NCBI GenBank assembly: GCA_037576215.1
Contig: JBANDB010000010.1
Span: 682,001 to 746,000 of the forward strand
Source of the DNA: Armillaria gallica
Lineage: Eukaryota; Basidiomycota; Agaricomycetes; Agaricales; Physalacriaceae
Direction: 5' to 3'
DNA length: 64,000 nt
Under the pieces are notes generated by a model that ran no database searches, was not told the origin of the DNA, and worked only from the letters and a program-made list of their open reading frames with translations. The position numbers and the translations under genes are program-made. Positions 55,995 through 64,000 of this stretch are shown here, piece after piece (position 1 is the stretch's first letter; each line of letters opens with the position of its first letter).

Positions 55995-58900
55995 ATGTCT
56001 CTTCCTACGCCTCCCAGCACATCGCATCGCGCCGACAAAGAAAATCGTCCTATAGCCTCATCGTCGCGTGTGCTATGGTCGCCCAACGACAAAATCCATC
56101 CTCTTTCTAGTCTACCACGCATTCCACAAATTCGTAGCGCGTCCAAGGACCATCCAACGAAGTCGATTCTGAAGAAGTCGTCGCGTCTGTCTCCTATTCC
56201 AGAGACGAGCAAGCGTGAGATCACGCCAGAGCCCAGCTCTCCCCAGGAAGACGACAAGTATCTGCTGACACCACTGTCGAAAATAGTGGCTTCTGATCCC
56301 CCAATGTCGGACCTCATCGAATCATATTCGATCCTGACGGCAAGACTTCGGTCTTGTATTCCTGATGCAGATGAAGTCAAGTCGTCGTGGCCTCTTTTCA
56401 ACCCACTAAGAGACCACCGAGAGAAGCTTGCGGGTGCTATCGTCAGAGATGTAGGAAGGGCCCTGGTGGATCCTCTTGCGGGGGCGTTGACGGAGAAAGA
56501 CCAGAACAGGGTGTTCCTCCCATCACCGCAGCAGAGTCCTAAGAAGAAAAGAGGAATGGATGCTGAACAAGTGAAGTACGCTCGCGATCTATGCACGACC
56601 AGCCATGCTGTCATCAAGTTTCTGGGCTTTATCCTTACACTGCCACCTATTTTTGAGATCTTCACGGGTGCGTTGTTCATACCTTTATTATGACAAGATG
56701 CTCAAGCCGCTGATATAGAGGGAGAGCTGCGTTCTGTGCTGACCAGTGTCTTGGCGATACCGCTCGCCAAAGAGCTTCCTACGCTATATACGCGCAAAAC
56801 CTGCGCGCTATCTATCTGGCTCATTCAAGTCCAGCGACTTCCTGTAGAAGTTCTCGAGCCAGCGGCCGATCGAATTGCATACGCGCTCTCACGTGGCATC
56901 GATGGAGAGTTGGGAAAAGAGGGTAAAAAGGGTTCGGCAAATGACGGGCTAAGGGTGTGTCTCATCTTTGATTGCCTTAATAGTTGTCTGAGTATCCCTG
57001 CTAGGCCATCCATGACCTGTCTCTGCACCTGCCTTCAACATTCGTGCCGGCATTTACGAAGATTATATCGTCTGTCTTCACAAATATACTCAGCCCAAGC
57101 ATAGCTCTACGTGTGCAAGCATGCCACGCCCTTGGAGGCCTTGCCTTAGCAAGCTCATTTCTTCCTTCGTCGGAAGTACACTCGGAACTTTCAGAAAGTG
57201 TTGCGATATTCCTCACAACTATTCCTCCTAAACCTTCGCCGTCCAAAAATAAAGACCCTTCCGCCCATGCTGAAGCTCCCATCGTTCGAACGTTGCGAAC
57301 AACCCTAAGTGCTACAGACCCTCCACATGTCGCCCATGGACCGGTTTGGGGCCTTCACATCCTTGCGAGCTTCCTGGCTCTGCTTCGTTCTCGGGCCTAT
57401 GACGATCCAGCGGTATTCCGCATCATCTCCGCTCTCTTTCAGCTGCCAATGAGACACAAGAAGAACTCCGTTCGAGGGCTGCTGTGCGTTGTCTGGCGTG
57501 TCATTACCTGGGTTTATTTTCAGCCTCGGCTCCCCTCGTCTGACGAGTTGACTTCGAGCACCGGAGCTACACATCGGCTAGTGTCCACTCGAGAAAATTG
57601 GTGGAAGTTTGTGAAGACGATCGTGTCGATGCACGCAGGCATTAGCGCACTCACCGCATTGTTTGCTAGTGGCGCTATCTCCGAGGTCATGGACCGGGCC
57701 GTTGACCTACTCGAGCATATGATCCACAAGCGCGATTCAACCTGCAAAGACGCGCTTGCAGTTATGAGGCAGCTCATCGGCTTTGAGACACCCGACGTTG
57801 AATGGAACTGGAGTCTTCTGACGCCACAGTCGCTGTTCTCCTCTAACCCTGGTCTTCTTACCGTCGACTTCAAGGTTTTACAGACTGTTGTTTCGCCTAT
57901 GTATGAGGAATGTGCAGGTGTACATGACATACGTTCTTTCAGCAAGGGGGATTTGATGGACGGCCGTATATTGACTGCTTTCTTTAATGTTTGGCGAAAG
58001 GGCGTTGCATGTTTCGGTCTAAACGACGAAGAGACTGTGGTAAGAAACTCGATCCCTGTTATTTCGAAAAAGATTCTAATTTATGGATAGTCTGAAATCA
58101 CGTTGACTTGGAAGTATCTCCTCAATGCCTATCTGATCACTCATGAAGGTACGTGTATGCACACATCTTGTTCACTTCGAAATTGAAATATTACTCTAGA
58201 GTCCGGGTCCTATGCGAAAGGTGAAGTAGCTCAAATGGCTGTGGAGACTTTGGAAGACATCCTCAAAGACTCGAACGTTATGGCGCATGCTCCTTCTCCT
58301 TCATCTTCTCCACTCCATACCCCTGCCAAGAAACCACCTTGCACTCCCGTCGCTCTCCACAAGCTCAAAGTTGTTCAAGATCTATGGACAATCACACGCG
58401 AGTTGATACCAAGAGGTAATCTTTGTGTGGCAAACCGTCTTCTCGCCTGTTTGATGAAGAATGAGTCTGACTTGACGGATGGCGACGAGTGTGTCAGAAA
58501 GGAGTGGGCTTCGCTATGTGCTCAAGTGGCCATAGTATGCGAATTGGAGGAACTCAAAGCTTTCTGGTCATTCGTGGTGGATGCAGACATACCCGCGTGG
58601 AAGTGGAATTGGTCTGAGGCCGTTAGGAGCATCGTATGGAGAGGTTTTGCCAATGCCTGGCACCACGAAGGCACCTGGGAAAGTATTATCGTTCTTCTGA
58701 ATGTACCATTCTTGTGAGTTCCTATCTTTCGTGCCTAAGCAGATAGTTAATACATGTTTACAGGCCCGAACACATTTGGGATCTGACCGACAATGACTTC
58801 AGGGCATGGGAGTCTCTCCTCGGCATAGGTGTCGAGAAGGCATTCGACTACGGCATGGATGCCTCTGAGTTCATCGACTCCGTCGCCGCAGAAGTCTCGC

Positions 58901-60421
58901 AGAACCTGGATCCCACCGTCACGTCCGCGACAAGGATAACTGATGCCCTTATATCTCGTGTGGACATGGCAGACGTTCGACAGATACCGACATCACTCGT
59001 TGACCTTGTCAACGAGACACTAAGGACGAGTTATCCTCCTGAACCGAGCAATATGACGACGTCGCTGTGGATGGTTAGGTCGCTGGTCCGCATGCTAGAG
59101 ACGTGTCCGCCGGAATTGATATCCAATATTCTCAACGTCTTGCAGGAAGGGCTGTCCTTATGGATATCGGATGAGTTCAAAGCGTTCAAGCCATCGGACT
59201 ATTCAGGCGATGTAAGTTTTGCTGTCTGCGTCATATTTCTCCTGTTCTTATTCTCCTTAGATCCTGTCCTTGTATGAGGTGGTATTGATGACCATGCAAA
59301 GCCTTCCGCGCGACCGCGAGAACCTCGCACACTTCAGCGCACTTATTGAAGCCGCCTTTTACGGACGCGAAGACAAACCTCAAGGAACATTCGACGCCTT
59401 TACCGATTTCTGGCAGGACACATTCTCAACGAAGATCCCGCTGAGCGATTGGCCTCAAACGGTTCGAGCATTCTTCGGTATATGCGAACCCCCTGTGGGG
59501 ATAGATCCAGTTGAGGAAACGTTCCATGACATATGTCCTCCTGAAGAAGTCGAAGAAACGTCCATATTCACAACCCCTCCCTCGTCTCCCATCCGAACTC
59601 CTGCACGCCCTCACAAATCCCCGGCAACGTTTTCCCGACATTCCGACGTTATGCTATGCACCCCGGAGTCTCCTACTGTTTCTAGCAGAGTTTCTCGCCG
59701 ATCAAGCTCAGGCAAGAAAGCGAACTGGATTGACAACAAGGAGAATGTACCACTCAGCACGCCAGTCACGCGATCTTCCAAAGGCAAACGTCGTTTGTCA
59801 AGCGACGGGAATGAGGGACCAACACCAAAGAAACAAAAATCTAGGCATGTCAAGAAATCCCCAGGCAGTGAAGACGAGGTCCACAAAGCCTTAGCCGTCG
59901 TTTTATCGCCTAGTTCCGATGTATTTTCCTCGGGTGGCTCAAGTTCAGGGAAGAGGAAAAGAATCATCATGGAATCTGTTGAGGTTCCAACGTTGAGAGA
60001 GGTTAACCGTAGGCGGTTGGCCGGGACACCGAAAAGCCTTGGTATGTCGCCTCCGGGATCGTTCGATGATATGCTTTTCCGTGAGATTGGAAAGAAACGT
60101 TCGAGTACTGGATCCGACGGTAGTGGTGAGTCATCGATTTATTTTGTTTCATGAGCACGGCTAATCTCATAAGCAGATGACTCTGTTTCCTCCCCCACAA
60201 CGGAGCCCGCTTCATCTGATGATGATCCGCATTATGGGCAGGTCACACCTCACCATCTCATCTCACCCGACATTCCTTGCCGCCGGAATGAAGATGAAGA
60301 TGACGGACATAGCCACGACCCTCCTAGTGATGACTCGATTTTGTGTCCTAGTCCGACCAAGGACGTAATCCAGAGGCGGCTACAAAGACGGTCGTCAGGG
60401 TCTCCAAGACCGATTTATTGA
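55995..60421 (+). CDS. RIF1: RIF1-like chromatin/replication-timing protein
   Basis: About 1350 residues in nine or so exons. The N-terminal disordered part carries PP1-docking motifs: RVLW (residues 25-28, RVxF type) and SILK (57-60). Then follows a long alpha-helical HEAT-like region matching the Rif1 N-terminal domain: LALASSFLPSSEVHSELSES, GPVWGLHILASFLALLRSRA, RGLLCVVWRVITWVYFQPRL, FSSNPGLLTVDFKVLQTVVS, AAEVSQNLDP, LISNILNVLQEGLSLWISDE. The C-terminal third is disordered and basic with proline-directed phosphosites (TPPSSPIRTPARPHKSPATF) and NLS-like TPKKQKSRHVKK. Rif1 binds PP1 to counter DDK at origins and acts at telomeres and breaks. Motif placement plus architecture supports the call; the family is weakly conserved. 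Confidence 0.8.
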
Positions 60422-60810
60422 TCAAGTCCGATTCATTCATACCCTTTGCTTTGTATGTTTATCGCTTTTAAATTATTGTCTTTTCCATCTTTCGTTACTT
60501 GCATACCTGTACATGTTCAAGCTGTAGTAGTTTTGTTCTAAAATTCGTCGTGTCCCCACCAGTTGAAGCAAGTTGAAGCGGATTTTTCGGAAGTGTTTGA
60601 CAAACAGAGGCAATCATCAAGTTATTGCTTCCGCGGTAGCAACCGCCTCTTCTATGTACCACCAGTAGTGCTCTCCCTCTTCCTCTACGACTATCCTCTC
60701 ACTCATGGCTGTAAAATTCAAACAGTCTACCACGTTTATTATCTTCTCCCGTGTGCTCTGGCTCTGCTTGAATTATTGGACCTTTACTCACTAGCGCCAT
60801 TCGACTACAG

Positions 60811-62066
60811 GACCCTTTAACGAAACTGCGAATCGCAAAGTCCTATTCTGGAATGAAGATCCCAAGAAGGATCTTGTTTTCAAAGCCGAAGTTGAGATCT
60901 CTAATCCGAAGGTACTATCTACATTTTAACTGGCTGGAGGAACGTCACATAGACCAATTTGCAGGGCCAAGAATACAGTATCACCCCAAGCACGGGACGA
61001 GTCGAGCCCAATAAGAGCATCAGACTTACATGTACGGTCGACTTAACTCCGATGTGCTATCTCGGAGGTGAATCGATGCTCCAGTGACGAGGCATGCCAT
61101 GACAGAAGACCCCGGGCCGTGTACAGACTTGTTCAAGCTCAAGAGCTGTCTCGTCACGCCGACCACGAAGATCAAAGACCTAGACTCATATGTGCGTTGA
61201 TCTATCGCATCTGTGTCGTTCATTGACTGTTTTGGTCCAGTGGGAAGGCAAACGCAAGAGTTCAAGCGAGGTACATGTCCAGCATTTGCGGTTGACTTGG
61301 CTGCAGGATCCAAATAGCGAAGCAGGAAATGCCGTGAAAGTGAAGCCTGAAAACACCACCATTGTCATTCCCGGTAGGTCTTTTTTGTTGTTAGTAGTCT
61401 TTGTCTTTGTATTTACATGCCGTCACGAGCAAATGCCCAGATCCACGCTATCCCAAGTGGTGGTTTCGAGATTCACAATCCGAGATCCAATTGGGTTTTG
61501 TACAGACTTGTGGTTACGAACAAGGTGATTCATTCTCTCACACAGTCTCTCTAATAGCGTATCCAATATTTTCAGGGTTTCACGTTTACGGATCCAACTG
61601 AAGGGCTGGTGCGGCCTTCGGAGACACGCGAATTCCAAGGTGCGCTTCATTAGACTCGTTGAAAGTACCCGTTGAGATAAACATGTCCAGTTCGCTGTCG
61701 TGCTGGAACGTATTTGAGACCCCTGGATAAACTTGTGATATTAACTGCCGAGCTGCCCTCAAGCGTTGATGTGTCACAACTAAAACGCGTTTCCGATATT
61801 GTAAGTCTCTCGTCGATGAAAATTCCTAACTGTCTCGAGATTGATGGTCTTAGTGGCTCCACGAGCGGAATCTGGGGGTTAATCATCACACGCTGAGGGT
61901 TGTAGAAGGCCAGGTGCAGAAGGAGTCGAGGATTGAAGATGAAGAGGCGGAGCTGCTGATGGATTGTTCGGAAGAGGAGGAATTGGGTGAGTTGGATATT
62001 CACGACGATGATATTAACGTGAAACGATCGAGCTGGCTAGCAAAAGCGATGAGTAGATTCCGTTAA
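60811..62066 (+). CDS. MSP-domain protein (VAP/Scs2-like N-terminal domain)
   Basis: The first supported exon begins PFNETANRKVLFWNEDPKKD; then ISNPK|GQEYSITPSTGRVEPN and SIRLTLTRHAMTEDPGPCTD match the major-sperm-protein fold of VAP proteins (ER contact sites, FFAT binding). Further exons: LFKLKSCLVTPTTKIKDLDS, VQHLRLTWLQDPNSEAGNAV, KVKPENTTIVIP|DPRYPKWW, FVQTCGYEQ|GFTFTDPTEGL, EFQ|VRCRAGTYLRPLDKLV, ILTAELPSSVDVSQLKRVSD and WLHERNLGVNHHTLRVVEGQ, ending in an acidic stretch and SSWLAKAMSRFR. No C-terminal membrane anchor is seen, unlike Scs2. The first exon is not located; a start near 60712 is possible. Family call is tentative. Confidence 0.5.
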
Positions 62067-62307
62067 GTTATGTTTTCGTTGACTAGTATTCGCAGAATGA
62101 AGGCATGATAATGATTGTATACATTACGGGGCGTAACTGCAATATCTGTCGTGCGACGTAACATTGGAAACCACTTCATGAGCGAGAAGGCCGAGTTGGG
62201 TCCGATCAGTTCTCTTCATCGATCGAACGTCATTGTATCATTGTACCTACTCGCTCATCATCGTCGTTCGATGGGGCCCTTCCTTTTCATCTTCTTCTCT
62301 TCCCACC

Positions 62308-64000
62308 ATGTCCAAGCAGCTCCTCAATACCCCGTCTAAACACCCTTTCTCTCTGTCTGGTCTCGCTGACAAGACTTGGAATTTTATTTCAGAATCTGCT
62401 TTTCGAGCTGCATGGACTCCTCTTACTGGTCTTGCTCAAATTGCAGCCATGTCGTGCGCAGTGTTCTCTCTTATCTCTGCTCACAGTAACATATACCGCA
62501 TACTAGGTTGATGCAGCGCGTCGACAAAGGCAGCTTTCGTGTGCTCACGTATACAGGTGTTCATACGTTCCCCCATACTGGTCCCAAGAGCGCAGCGGAA
62601 CGCACTGCAGAGCTTCGTGTTGTTAACGATGTCTTTTGGATTCGTCTTTGCACCATGGGAGACCTCGGATTTGCCGAAGCCTACATGTACGGTGATGTCG
62701 AGTGTGATGATTTGGTCTCTTTGTTCCACGTACGTATACGGGATTCTACTCGGCTCCGCATCAGCGTTCACAACTCCGTCCTCAGATTTTCTTGGACAAC
62801 AGGGACAATCTCTCCAACTTGGACTCCAAAGCTTCGTATCTATTTACCCTACCTCAAAAAATCACATCATATCGATTCCTCAACACCATTAGCAACTCCC
62901 GTTCCAATATATCAGCCCATTATGATATCTCGAACGAAATGTTTGCCGGTATGCGTTGATTATACTCCGTGCCAAGAAAGGTTGATCAATCTTATGTTTG
63001 ACAGGTTTCTTATCTCATGACATGACTTACTCCTGCGCCATTTTTGAAAACCTTGATGGCGACCTGAAGAGCGGTGCTGATCATCGGCTTTTTAGTGGTG
63101 CTGAGGGCCTTCAGCGGCTCAGCTCTGAGGAGGAGCAGGTGTCCACGGCGATCATAGAGGATCACCCTTTTACGTCCGAGAGCGACCCTCTTTACCAGGC
63201 GCAGATGCGTAAGCTCACTCACATCATCAAAAAAGCCAAAATTATGCCGGGTCATAGAGTGCTCGAAATTGGGAGCGGCTGGTGCTCTATGGCGATTCTC
63301 ATTGCTCAGACGATACCTGATACAACTGTTGATACCTTGACGCTGTCGGTAGAGCAACAGACACTGGCACAGCAGCGAATCTGTGAAGCTGGTCTACAAC
63401 ATAGAATCTCAGTGCATCTGATGGACTATAGGAACATGCCCGCGGAGTGGGAAGCAGCTTTTGACAGGTTCATCAGCATTGAGATGATAGAGGCTGTGGG
63501 AAAGGAGTTCTTGGTAACATACTGGGAACAAGTCGATTGGGCACTGAAGAAAAAAGGGGCTGTTGGCGTTGTCCAGGTTATAACAATACCAGAAGCTCGT
63601 GAGTTCGTTGTTATCAGTCAAATTTAGGCTGATCTATACCCCTCAGGATTCGAGCGGTACATGCGTGAAGTTGATTTTATACGCAAATGGGTAAGTCTTT
63701 ATTAGGATTAAAATTTCCCGCAGCTCAGCTCATGAACGTTACAGAGTACGCCCGTTTCTCATGATTTTGTATGAGTGTTCATACCGTGTCTTGCGTCCAG
63801 TTTTCCCGGGCGGGTTTTTGCCGACCCTGGTTCTTCTCTTTGAAACCCTGCAACAAGGTTCAAAGGGGGCCTCACTGTAGATTCGGTTAGCAATATCGGT
63901 CCTCATTACGCACGAACGTTGCGTGAATGGCGGAGACGGTTCTTACTGGCCTTCGAGAGCAAGATCGTTCCTGCGTTACAGAGACAGTATCCCGACATCA
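62308..64000 (+). CDS. Cyclopropane-fatty-acyl-phospholipid synthase-like methyltransferase (3' partial)
   Basis: SAM-dependent enzyme that adds a methylene or methyl group to lipid acyl chains (CFA/mycolic-acid cyclopropane synthase family). Exons: MSKQLLNTPSKHPFSLSGLA, then WIRLCTMGDLGFAEAYMYGD, DNRDNLSNLDSKASYLFTLP, RFLNTISNSRSNISAHYDIS, NEMFAGFLSHDMTYSCAIFE, the SAM motif I VLEIGSGWCSMAILIAQ, LTLSVEQQTLAQQRI, FDRFISIEMIEAVGKEFLVT, EVDFIRKW and FPGGFLPTLV, VDSVSNIGPHYARTLREWRR. Motif I has Cys where Gly is usual (GWG to GWC). Single bases appear missing near 63800 (T run) and 63868 (G run). The gene leaves the window. Confidence 0.9.

Noticed and set aside
56016..56680. Long minus-strand ORF antisense to RIF1 exon 1
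   Set aside because: Shadow frame; the plus-strand frame has the PP1 motifs and continues through spliced exons.

Overview
This window looks like nuclear DNA of an agaricomycete (mushroom-forming basidiomycete). Nearly every gene is split by 45-65 bp GT-AG introns, and exon joins were checked by conserved protein motifs and reading phase. Lineage-typical families are present: a DUF6534-type membrane protein, F-box/leucine-rich proteins, a TPR-CHAT protein, AA9 lytic polysaccharide monooxygenases (LPMOs) with a CBM1 cellulose-binding module, and small secreted proteins. I see no transposon, CRISPR array, rRNA or virus-like region. The only tRNA-like sequence is degenerate.

Layout. 1-7.7 kb: POP1 (RNase P/MRP, 5' end cut off), a Ser/Thr-rich membrane protein, an unknown gene, sterol gene ERG26, an unknown gene. 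8.3-19 kb: an F-box protein, cytosine deaminase FCY1, TPR-CHAT, mitochondrial NCA2, a second F-box protein. 19.3-24.8 kb: accessory AA9 cluster, all on the minus strand. It holds an LPMO-like protein lacking the copper ligands (Arg-AA9 type), a 107-residue secreted CBM1-only protein made by excising the catalytic domain from a duplicated AA9 gene, and a canonical AA9-CBM1 gene. 24.8-33.7 kb: housekeeping genes VPS37, RRP40, EAF6, RPT5, a CoA-binding protein, a cysteine synthase and an SRPK-like kinase. 34-42 kb: ADE1, VPS25, HEM13, TEX1 and a CWF23-type J protein, flanked by two paralogous small secreted proteins. 42.5-53 kb: an S9 peptidase, MRT4, LIA1 (deoxyhypusine hydroxylase), a Cys-rich secreted protein, a LEU5-like carrier, an alpha/beta hydrolase. 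53-64 kb: DUF6534 protein, RIF1, an MSP-domain protein, and a cyclopropane-fatty-acid synthase cut off by the window end.

Three window-wide patterns matter. (1) About 17 places, mostly in conserved single-copy genes, lack exactly one base relative to the frame demanded by the protein family, usually beside a homopolymer. This points to uncorrected contraction errors in the assembly rather than pseudogenes. (2) At least six introns appear to use GC-AG instead of GT-AG. (3) Five housekeeping gene pairs are divergent with only about 15-115 bp between start codons. The most biologically novel part is the AA9 cluster: a catalytically disarmed AA9, a canonical AA9-CBM1 enzyme and a new CBM1-only derivative lie side by side.
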